DNA of 64,000 nt from JAVBSX01 sp031549565 (lineage in GTDB: Bacteria; Planctomycetota; Planctomycetia; Pirellulales; Thermoguttaceae). Positions 36,480 to 44,189 of the stretch are shown here, piece by piece; the stretch's first letter is position 1; each line of letters opens with the position of its first letter. A program made the translations under genes and the position numbers. The DNA is taken from the NCBI GenBank assembly GCA_031549565.1, contig JAVBPO010000005.1, positions 1-64,000 on the forward strand, in the 5' to 3' direction. The notes beneath the pieces were generated by a model. That model had not been told where the DNA came from and did no database searches. It worked only from the letters and a program-made list of their open reading frames with translations.

Positions 36480-37661
36480 ATGAAATATAATGACACCACA
36501 TATAATCACAAGATACACGTGACGGGAATAATTATGTCGAACCGACGAGGTTCTTCTGCCGTCTGCCGTCTGCTATCTGCCGCCTTTCTCCTGTCCTCTG
36601 TCCTCTGTCCTCTGCCCTCAACGCAAGGGGCCCAACAGCTCATCGGCACCGTTGCCCGGGTCAAGGGGCAGGAGCCGACCGTGATTCAAGGATTCGGACT
36701 CGTGACCGGCCTGAAAGGGACCGGGGACAAGCCGAGCGAATTCAAGGAAACGGCCCGCGTGCTCCAGCGAACGCTGCAACTGACCGGGCATCCGAATGTT
36801 ACGGAAAAGGAAATGGGAACGAGCAAGAACGTCGCGATGGTCAAAGTGATCGCGACGATCCCGCCGCAAGGCGCCCGCAGCGGTGAAACCCTTGACGTCA
36901 TCGTCAGCTCCGTCGGCTCGGCGTCAAGTCTCAAAGACGGCGTTCTCGACTTGACCGATCTGCTCGGACCGGTGCCACAGAGTCCCGAAATGACTCGGGT
37001 GTTCGCCAAGGCGTGGGGCCAACTCATCCTCGAAAAAGCCGAATCGCCGACCGTCGCGAAAGTGACCGCCGGCGCAAGGCTGACCGCTGATTTCCGCAAC
37101 CCGTACATTAAGGACGGTTGTATCACGCTCGTTTTGCCGGAACGCCACGCGAACTGGTTCATGGCCGAAGCGATCGCCGACGCCATCAATGACGCCGAAG
37201 CGGTCGGCGGTAACGATAATATCGCGATGGCGATGGACCAGGGAAACATCGTCGTGAAAGTGCCGTTCGCCGACATCGCCAATCCGGTCCCGTTCCTGTC
37301 ACGGATCAACGCTTTGGAACTGGTCGGCGTCGACAAGATTCCGATGATCGCGATCAACGAGCGGACCGGTGCGATCGTGATCGATCCGGGCGTGGAGATC
37401 GCTCCGGTTGCGATTTCGCACAAAAACGTCAGCGTCCAGGCGGGCGGTCAACAGCCGGGCCAGCAGCCGCAGGATCAAACGCCGAACAAATGGGTCAAGG
37501 TCGATCTCCAGGACCGACTCGGCGGCGAACCGAACGTGAAACTGCAAGCCCTGGTTGACGCCCTGAACGCGATGAAGGTTCCGCCGCAAGACATGATCGA
37601 CATCATCCGCACGATCGACAGCAAAGGCGACCTGTACGGAAAAATCCAGTACGTAAAATAA
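36480..37661 (+). CDS. flgI: Flagellar P-ring protein FlgI
   Basis: About 393 residues. The periplasmic P-ring subunit, with GTVARVKGQEPTVIQGFGLV at the mature N-terminus and conserved AINERTGAIVIDPGVEI and DIIRTIDSKGDLYGK near the C-terminus. ATG 36480 has a GAGGG site nine bases upstream, like flgA; ATG 36534 would also keep the signal peptide. The hydrophobic core (LLSSVLCPLPST) is encoded by CTGTCCT heptamers, so this signal peptide arose from the same repeat as FlgA's. Confidence 0.94.
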   Translation: MKYNDTTYNHKIHVTGIIMSNRRGSSAVCRLLSAAFLLSSVLCPLPSTQGAQQLIGTVARVKGQEPTVIQGFGLVTGLKGTGDKPSEFKETARVLQRTLQLTGHPNVTEKEMGTSKNVAMVKVIATIPPQGARSGETLDVIVSSVGSASSLKDGVLDLTDLLGPVPQSPEMTRVFAKAWGQLILEKAESPTVAKVTAGARLTADFRNPYIKDGCITLVLPERHANWFMAEAIADAINDAEAVGGNDNIAMAMDQGNIVVKVPFADIANPVPFLSRINALELVGVDKIPMIAINERTGAIVIDPGVEIAPVAISHKNVSVQAGGQQPGQQPQDQTPNKWVKVDLQDRLGGEPNVKLQALVDALNAMKVPPQDMIDIIRTIDSKGDLYGKIQYVK

Positions 37662-37707
37662 TCACTCCTCGTTTAGCCCGCGAACCGCAGGTTCCGGGAA
37701 CCCCGCC

Positions 37708-38187
37708 ATGAACGTTACCTCCGCTATCTCCGCACCTCAAACGAATTTCACCACGAAAACCCAGGCCGAGAAAACCGGGGACAATTTCGCGGCGTTATTG
37801 AAGAACGTGATGAATTCCCGCAAGAGTTCGTTCGATACGGACGATACGTTCGAATGCACCAGCGAGGGAATGCCGCCCGTGACACGTGACACCTTGAATA
37901 AGTCGCGGAAGCTCGACGAAAACGGACAGCCGTTTGACGCCGTGACCCGAACCGACGGAGACGAAGACGAATTCCGCAAAGTCTTCCACCAGTTCGTCGG
38001 ACAGACGATGTTCGGCCAGATGCTCAAGTCGATGCGGGAAACGCAGCAAAAACCGGCCTATTTCCACGGCGGTCGGGCCGAAGAGATTTTTCAGGAGCAG
38101 CTTGACAACGTCCTCGTCGACAAAATGACCGCCTCGACACCACATTCGTTCAGCGACACCATGTTCAAACTGATGAAAGCCGGGTGA
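37708..38187 (+). CDS. flgJ: FlgJ-type rod-binding protein, single domain
   Basis: A 159-residue protein with the rod-binding domain at about 90-155 (FHQFVGQTMFGQMLKSMRET). The C-terminal glucosaminidase/muramidase domain of enterobacterial FlgJ is absent, as in many other phyla, so a separate enzyme must cut peptidoglycan for rod growth. It sits in operon order between flgI and flgN. Confidence 0.85.
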   Translation: MNVTSAISAPQTNFTTKTQAEKTGDNFAALLKNVMNSRKSSFDTDDTFECTSEGMPPVTRDTLNKSRKLDENGQPFDAVTRTDGDEDEFRKVFHQFVGQTMFGQMLKSMRETQQKPAYFHGGRAEEIFQEQLDNVLVDKMTASTPHSFSDTMFKLMKAG

Positions 38188-38253
38188 TTTTTAATTGAAT
38201 TCTTTTATGATTCCAACGCGGGACAAGCCCCGCCGCTAACATTATTTAACGAC

Positions 38254-38739
38254 ATGATTACGACCATCCGGGAATTCCTCGATAAACTGACCGTTATTCA
38301 AGACGCCACGCTTGAATTTCTCCAACGTAAAGGGGAGCTGCTCGGCAAGTCCGACACCCAGGGGCTCACCGCGATCGCCGACGAGGAGGAAGCGGTCATG
38401 GACCGGCTGCACGGCGTGTTCGAGCAACGGTTCCAGATTTTGCAGCAAGCAAAAGAAGCGGACCTTCCCAGTGACACCCTCGAATCGCTCGCGGCCCGTC
38501 TCGACAAGGAAACCCCGGGCCATTCCCTGGAAGACCGTTGCCGCGAGTCGATGAAAAAATCACGACTGTTGCAACATCAGAGCCTCACCAACTGGGTTCT
38601 CGCCCAACGGACCGCGATCCATTTGTCGCAACTGCTCGAAATCATCGGCTCCAAAGGCAAACCCGGCTCGACGTACACTCGAAATCACACCAAAGACAAA
38701 ACCTTCTCCGGCGGTTCGCTCGTCGATATCGGAGGATAG
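38254..38739 (+). CDS. flgN: FlgN-like flagellar export chaperone
   Basis: A 161-residue, all-helical, charged protein placed directly before flgK. FlgN chaperones the hook-filament junction proteins FlgK and FlgL and is typically small and coiled-coil rich. Segments EFLQRKGELLGK and RCRESMKKSRLLQHQSLTNW fit the family. Identification rests on shape and position more than on motifs. Confidence 0.72.
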   Translation: MITTIREFLDKLTVIQDATLEFLQRKGELLGKSDTQGLTAIADEEEAVMDRLHGVFEQRFQILQQAKEADLPSDTLESLAARLDKETPGHSLEDRCRESMKKSRLLQHQSLTNWVLAQRTAIHLSQLLEIIGSKGKPGSTYTRNHTKDKTFSGGSLVDIGG

Positions 38740-38741
38740 AT

Positions 38742-38847
38742 TTTAATTACTAATTACTAATTACGAATTACGGAAAAAGATGTCGGTGTTTTCGTTTTGT
38801 GTTACGTAATATGAATTAGTAATTAGTAATTCGTAATTAGTAATTAA
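38742..38847. repeat. Inverted heptamer repeat, flgK leader
   Basis: Left arm TAATTAC units (38742-38772) and complementary right arm TAATTAG/TAATTCG units (38804-38847) surround a loop of about 30 bases. The right arm stops five bases before the flgK start. Confidence 0.85.
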
Positions 38848-38852
38848 CTCCA

Positions 38853-40577
38853 ATGTTGCTTGATTCACTTCATATCGCTTCCAAGTCGCTTAACGCCACG
38901 TCGATCGGGATCCAGGTGACGGGGCAGAACCTGAGTAATGCCGGGACCGACGGGTATGTGCGCGAAATGGTCGTTTCCTCGGCGTCCTACCCGAAGAAAA
39001 CCGGGTCCGGTATCGCCATGGGAACCGGCGTCGACGTCAATGGTATCGTCCAGATGATCGACACCTATCTCGAAGAACGGCTCCGCAATTCACAAAGCGA
39101 CGCCATGAATTCGTCGACGCAGTCCGGCGTCTATTCGCAGCTTGAGTTCATTCTCAACGAGCTGACCGACAAGGATCTCAGTACGCAACTCGATGATTTT
39201 TTCAATTCGATCGGCAACGTCCTCAACCAACCGGAAAACCTCAGCATCCGGCAGATGGTCGTCGATGAAGGTGTCAAGTTGGCCGAGCAGATCACGGCGA
39301 TGAGTAACGCCATCCTGAAACAAAGAGTCGACATCAACCGTTCGGTGGTCGATTTGACGGAACAGATCAATTTACTCACCACGGAGATCGAGGGCCTGAA
39401 CAATTCTATTGCGCGAATCGAAGCGGGACGCGAACCCGGCGTCGAAGCGGTCGGACTGCGTGATCAGCGGCTCGTCGCCTTGTCGAACCTTTCATCACTG
39501 ATCAACATCAAGACGCACGAAGACGACAGTGGCGTCGTGACGGTGTATTGCGGCAACGACCTGTTGATTTCCGGCAATGGTGCCAGAAAGTTGACCGTCG
39601 CTTACACGGACGATCCGTACGGCGATCTTTCACTGGCGGAGATCCGGTTCGCTTCGGACAACGCACCGCTGGACGTTCACTCGGGGAAACTCAATGGCTT
39701 TTACGAGGGACGTGACACCATTCTGGGCGAATTCTCGAAAAAGCTCGACGATTACGCCGCGTCGCTCATCAACCAGTTCAACGCGGTCTACAGCGACGGA
39801 CAGGGGCTCACCGGATACGACTCGATCACGAGTCTGGCAAGCGTCACGGAAACCGACGTTCCGCTCGACCAGACCGGACTGGTACCGTCGCCGAAAAACG
39901 GCGTCTTCTCGATCATGGTTCAGAACAAGGAAAGCGGTGTCAGCACCTCGACGGAAATCCTCGTGCCGCTGGCGGGATCCGGACAGAAAAGCATGACGCT
40001 CGAAGGACTTGCCGCGGAAATCAACAAGATCGAAGGCATCACGGCGAAGATCACGAACGACAACAAGCTGCAAATCGCCTCGGACTCCCCGGAACTCCAA
40101 TTCGCGTTCGCGGATGATACAGCGGGCATCCTCCCGGCGCTCGGATTGAATACGTTTTTCACCGGAACCGATTCGCGGACGATCGGCGTCAACAAAACCC
40201 TGCAAGGCGAGCCCGGCAAAGCGGCCGATCCCGGCAAACTGGCCATGAGCAAAACCGGAATCGGGGCGGATACGGAAAACGGCGTCACGCTCGCCGCGAT
40301 GCCGGAAAACCGGCTCGGCGAATACGGCAACAAGTCGATCACCGAATCGTATCGGCTGACCGTGACCGAAGTGATGTCCAAGGCGGGCGTCGTTAAAGCG
40401 GTCGCCGGCGGCGACGTGTCGTACTACGCTTCGCTTCAAACGCAGCGCGACGCGATCAGCGGTGTCAACATCGACGAAGAAACCCTGCTGTTGATGAACT
40501 ACCAACGTATTTACCAAGCGAGCGCGAAATACATTTCCGTGATCAACGAAATGCTTGACGCCTTGATAAGAATGTAA
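38853..40577 (+). CDS. flgK: Flagellar hook-associated protein 1, FlgK
   Basis: A 574-residue hook-filament junction protein. The N-terminal DSLHIASKSLNATSIGIQVTG and C-terminal DAISGVNIDEETLLLMNYQR are the conserved coiled-coil ends. The central variable region is standard for the family. The operon ends here: flgL, usually next, is not found in the window, and an isolated reading frame and uvrD follow. Confidence 0.95.
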   Translation: MLLDSLHIASKSLNATSIGIQVTGQNLSNAGTDGYVREMVVSSASYPKKTGSGIAMGTGVDVNGIVQMIDTYLEERLRNSQSDAMNSSTQSGVYSQLEFILNELTDKDLSTQLDDFFNSIGNVLNQPENLSIRQMVVDEGVKLAEQITAMSNAILKQRVDINRSVVDLTEQINLLTTEIEGLNNSIARIEAGREPGVEAVGLRDQRLVALSNLSSLINIKTHEDDSGVVTVYCGNDLLISGNGARKLTVAYTDDPYGDLSLAEIRFASDNAPLDVHSGKLNGFYEGRDTILGEFSKKLDDYAASLINQFNAVYSDGQGLTGYDSITSLASVTETDVPLDQTGLVPSPKNGVFSIMVQNKESGVSTSTEILVPLAGSGQKSMTLEGLAAEINKIEGITAKITNDNKLQIASDSPELQFAFADDTAGILPALGLNTFFTGTDSRTIGVNKTLQGEPGKAADPGKLAMSKTGIGADTENGVTLAAMPENRLGEYGNKSITESYRLTVTEVMSKAGVVKAVAGGDVSYYASLQTQRDAISGVNIDEETLLLMNYQRIYQASAKYISVINEMLDALIRM

Positions 40578-40586
40578 TAGGTTCGT

Positions 40587-40685
40587 TTAACGCCCGAACA
40601 CACCGAGCCGCAGCAGATTGACGAGGGCGTGAAACGCTTCTTTTTTGTTGATTTTCGAGCTGCCGTAACGGCAACCTTCGACCAC
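40587..40685 (-). pseudogene. Possible remnant of a GT2 glycosyltransferase C-terminus
   Basis: On the minus strand, directly downstream of uvrD and after a GAGGAG site, 32 codons starting with GTG read RYGSSKINKKEAFHALVNLL and end in VFGR then a stop. This resembles the tail of dolichol-phosphate-mannose-synthase-like glycosyltransferases. It is too short to function alone, so it is a remnant or a short peptide. Identification by eye only. Confidence 0.3.
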
Positions 40686-40689
40686 CTTG

Positions 40690-42954
40690 TTACTCCTCTT
40701 GACGCCGTTTGAGCAATTCGGCGGCGGTTGTCAGGGAGAGCGAATAGGTCATACGTTTTTTCTTTTTCGCTCTCGAACCGGCAGGGACGGCGTTTCCGTC
40801 TTCGTCGTATTCGACGTCGGATTCGTCGTAGTCGATTTCGGTTTCATAATCTTCCCTGGTCGGCGCTTCGCTGAAGTATTCCGCGAATTCGGCGTTTTCC
40901 GGACTTGGATTCCAACGGGATCCTTGCGGTTTCGGGACGACGAGCCGCTGCGCTTTCGTTCCGTCGAACGGACGATCGTCGGGACAATCGGCAAGCTGCT
41001 CCGGCGAATCGCAGAGGATCATTTCGTCCCGGGGAAGCTCGACGATAAACCGACTGAAAATCGACGCCGTCGTTCGGCCCCGGAATTCCCTTTGATGAGT
41101 CCGGGAAAGTCGCAACTCTTCCTTCGCCCGCGTCATGCCGACGAAAAACAAACGCCGCTCCTCTTCCAACTGCTTCTGATCGTTGGTCGAGCGTTCGTGC
41201 GGCAGGAGATTTTCCTCCAGTGCAATCAGATAAACGACCGGAAATTCGAGCCCCTTGGCCGCATGGAGCGTCATGAGCGAAACGCGGTCGCTGTCCGTTT
41301 CCCAGGAATCGACGTCGCTCACCAAAGCGGTCTGCTCCAGGAATTTTTCCAGCGCGTTTTCCCCTTCTTCGAGCGGAAGTTTGTCGAACTCCCTCGCCTC
41401 GGAAAGAAACTCGTCAATGTTTTCAATTCGCTGCCGATCCTCTTCGTCGTCTTCCGAATATTGTTCCTTGTATTTCGTTTCGGCCAACAAATCGGCGACG
41501 AGCGTTTCGATCGGATACTCGTCCTTCGCGGCTTCTTCGCAAAGGCGGTCGATCATCTTCACGAACTCGGCGAGCGCTTTTTTGACTTTCGCGGAGACGC
41601 CGGCGATTTTCGACGCTTTGACGAATTCCCGGGCGGCGTCCATCGTCGAAATTCCGTACTGCTGCGACATGCCGACGATTTTGCCGATCGTCGTTTTCCC
41701 GATCCCGCGCCGCGGTTCGTTAACGATCCGCATGAACGAAACGGTATCACGGGAATTGTAGATCAACTGCAAATACGCGAGGAGATCCTTGATTTCCTTG
41801 CGGTTGAAAAACTCCAGACCGCGAACGAGTTGGAACGAAACGCCGCTGCGGTGCAACGCGTGTTCCAGGTTTCGGGACAAGGCGTTGACGCGGAAAAAAA
41901 TTGCGTAATCCTTCGGGCGGCGCTTTCCTTCCTTGATTTCCGCAGCGATTTCATCCGCGATCGCTTCGGCTTCCTCCCGTTGGTCGAAACAGCAGAGCAG
42001 TCGGACGGGCCGACCGATCTCGTTGTCGGTGAACAGGTGTTTTTCCTTGCGGAATTCGTTGTACGCGATTACCTTGTCCGCGGCGGCGAGAATCCGTTTC
42101 GTGCTCCGGTAATTTTGCTCCAAACGGATGGTTTTGACGTCCTTGAAATCCTTCTCGAAATTGAGAATATTCTGGATGTTCGCTCCGCGCCAACCGTAAA
42201 TCGACTGGTCCGGATCGCCGGTTACGGCCAAGTTCGGATGGTCGATCGAAAGCGCCCGGGCAATCGCGTATTGGGCGAGGTTCGTGTCCTGGTATTCGTC
42301 GACGAGAATGTACCGAAATCTCGCGTCGAGTTCCCGGCGAATCTCCGGATTCTCCTTGAGCAGGACCGCGACGTGAAAAAGCAGGTCGTCGAAATCAACG
42401 GCGTTTCCCTGTTTGAGCAGCTTCTGGTATTGCGGATAGACTTTTTCAACGAACGAACCAATCAGGCTTCCGGTTCGGGAAATGTATTCGTCGGGCAGGA
42501 CCAGTTCGTTTTTCGCCCAGGAAATCCCGGCCGCGATCCGGTCCGGCGTGATCCCGGTCGGCAGCGGCACTTTTTCGAGAACCAGTCCGAGCAGCTTTTT
42601 GCTTTCGTCGGTGTCGTAAATGGTGAAGTTCGACTCCATCCCGACCATCGACGCGTAGAGCCGCAGCAGATACGCACAGAATTTATGAAACGTCCCGATC
42701 CGAACCGGCTTGTCCGGGGCGAGGATTTCGAGCCGTTTTTTCATTTCGTCGGCCGCTTTGTTCGTGAACGTCAGGGCGACGATCTGGTACGGTCTGACGC
42801 CATGCTGGAGCATCCAGGCGATCCGATGCGTGATCACACGGGTCTTCCCGCTCCCCGGCCCGGCGAGAACCAGGAGCGGACCTTCGGTATGGACGACCGC
42901 TTCCCGCTGCGGTTCGTTCAGGCCGGAAAGAAGAGGATGAAGTTCGTCAGACAC
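40690..42954 (-). CDS. UvrD/PcrA family DNA helicase (superfamily 1)
   Basis: About 754 residues. An ATP-dependent 3'-5' helicase of DNA repair or replication restart. The Q-motif LNEPQREAV, Walker A AGPGSGKTRV, DEYQDTN (Walker B), GDPDQSIYGWRGA, QNYRST and VSLMTLHAAKGLEF are all present. GTG 42954 (VSDELHPLLSGLNE) is preferred; the long upstream extension comes from intergenic repeats. The 120-residue acidic/basic C-terminal tail is common in PcrA. The plus-strand frame over it is a shadow. Confidence 0.94.
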   Translation of the reverse strand: MSDELHPLLSGLNEPQREAVVHTEGPLLVLAGPGSGKTRVITHRIAWMLQHGVRPYQIVALTFTNKAADEMKKRLEILAPDKPVRIGTFHKFCAYLLRLYASMVGMESNFTIYDTDESKKLLGLVLEKVPLPTGITPDRIAAGISWAKNELVLPDEYISRTGSLIGSFVEKVYPQYQKLLKQGNAVDFDDLLFHVAVLLKENPEIRRELDARFRYILVDEYQDTNLAQYAIARALSIDHPNLAVTGDPDQSIYGWRGANIQNILNFEKDFKDVKTIRLEQNYRSTKRILAAADKVIAYNEFRKEKHLFTDNEIGRPVRLLCCFDQREEAEAIADEIAAEIKEGKRRPKDYAIFFRVNALSRNLEHALHRSGVSFQLVRGLEFFNRKEIKDLLAYLQLIYNSRDTVSFMRIVNEPRRGIGKTTIGKIVGMSQQYGISTMDAAREFVKASKIAGVSAKVKKALAEFVKMIDRLCEEAAKDEYPIETLVADLLAETKYKEQYSEDDEEDRQRIENIDEFLSEAREFDKLPLEEGENALEKFLEQTALVSDVDSWETDSDRVSLMTLHAAKGLEFPVVYLIALEENLLPHERSTNDQKQLEEERRLFFVGMTRAKEELRLSRTHQREFRGRTTASIFSRFIVELPRDEMILCDSPEQLADCPDDRPFDGTKAQRLVVPKPQGSRWNPSPENAEFAEYFSEAPTREDYETEIDYDESDVEYDEDGNAVPAGSRAKKKKRMTYSLSLTTAAELLKRRQEE

Positions 42955-43364
42955 CGGAACACCAAAGGAAATCTCGTTTAGCCCGAGCAGCGTAGCTGCC
43001 GGCGCAGTGGGACATAACACATCACAGGTTATACCCCCCCAGCCCCTTTTTACCAAGAGACGCCGACTCGTCGTGCAGATTTTGGCTTTGCCGCTCTTTG
43101 ATGGGTGCGCACAAATTTCCTTGTCTGTTTGGGCAAAATAGGGTGTCATGTCATGCCGAGGTATTCCGAAGCATCTGGTTTCAAGCCGTGTTCGCAACAT
43201 AATGCGTGTTGCCGGATGCACCAGATTCTTCCCTCCGTGAGTACACTTCGTTCAGAAGGACAACTCACGACCGGAAAATTTGCGCGCACCCCTCCTGAAT
43301 TGATCTTGACCATACTGGTCGTTTTTCTTACGATGCGGTCAATCACGAACACGCTTTCGACATT
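42955..43364. other. Intergenic region with palindromic repeats
   Basis: About 410 bases between divergent genes. The GC-rich palindrome GTTTAGCCCGAGCAGC... lies near 42976-43000, and at 43146-43262 there is a patch (GCATCTGGTTTC ... CACCAGATTCTTCCC) that can fold back. Short frames here are probably shadows. No convincing gene. Confidence 0.4.
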
Positions 43365-44021
43365 ATGAAAAACGTCTTTTCGACAGTTCTTTTGATTGCC
43401 CTGCTTTGGCAGATCGGTTGCCGCACGTATCAAGCGCAATACGGCAACACGAGCGGCGTGCAACTGTTCGCGGAGGGAAAATATGCCGAAGCGCTCGCGA
43501 AATTTCAAGCGGCCATCGAAACAAACCCGAACGACGCCGATTCCTACTACAATATCGCCGCAGTCCATCATTATTTGGGCCGGGTCAACCGGGATTCGAA
43601 CCAATACGCCCAAGCGGGGCAGAATTATCAGCTTTGTCTGACGAAAAATCCGAACCATACTTCCGCCTACCGCGGTTATGCCGTTTGGTTCATGGAGCAG
43701 AACCGCAAAACGGAAGCGTTCGAATTACTGAAGAATTGGAGCAACCAGAATCCGAATCTGCCCGACCCGAAAATTGAGTTGGCCCGTCTTTACCAGGAAA
43801 CCGGCCAAAACCGGGAAGCCATCGATTACCTGACCGCCGCGATTGCGCTCGATCCCAAGAACGCCAGGGCGCATCGCTCGCTCGGTTATCTGCGGGAATT
43901 GTCTTCCGACTGGAGCCAGGCGATTCTCAACTATAAATACTCGCTCGAAACAGACCCGAACCAACCGGATTTGGTCAGCCGGATCACGGCTCTGGAGCAG
44001 CAAGCAGGAATCAATCGGTAA
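43365..44021 (+). CDS. TPR-repeat lipoprotein
   Basis: A 218-residue protein with a lipobox (LLWQIGC, Cys19) and about five tetratricopeptide repeats (EGKYAEALAKFQAAIETNPND, TGQNREAIDYLTAAIALDPKN). It is likely an outer-membrane or periplasmic lipoprotein that scaffolds protein interactions; a specific partner is unknown. Confidence 0.85.
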   Translation: MKNVFSTVLLIALLWQIGCRTYQAQYGNTSGVQLFAEGKYAEALAKFQAAIETNPNDADSYYNIAAVHHYLGRVNRDSNQYAQAGQNYQLCLTKNPNHTSAYRGYAVWFMEQNRKTEAFELLKNWSNQNPNLPDPKIELARLYQETGQNREAIDYLTAAIALDPKNARAHRSLGYLRELSSDWSQAILNYKYSLETDPNQPDLVSRITALEQQAGINR

Positions 44022-44065
44022 TTGAGTTCGCCGAGCCTAAAACTGTAAGTTGACTCTTTTGGTGG

Positions 44066-44141
44066 AAAGAGGACAGAGGACAGACGACAGAGGGCAGAGT
44101 GAGAATTGCTGATGGTTCGTTCTGCGGTCTGCCGTCTGCCT
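44066..44141. repeat. Heptamer inverted repeat between convergent genes
   Basis: GGACAGA units (44069-44100) and complementary GTCTGCC units (44125-44141), between the TPR gene and the convergent BatD-like gene. Here neither arm is next to a start codon. Confidence 0.7.
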
Positions 44142-44189
44142 TCATTGACAACCATTCAGGTCAACTAATGTTTTAACGTTGACGAATCA

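Noticed and set aside
40687..42981. A 764-codon plus-strand frame across uvrD
   Set aside because: Shadow of the helicase; no signal peptide, motif or ribosome site.
43105..43368. A short plus-strand frame between uvrD and the TPR gene
   Set aside because: No coding bias or ribosome site; the region holds palindromic repeats.
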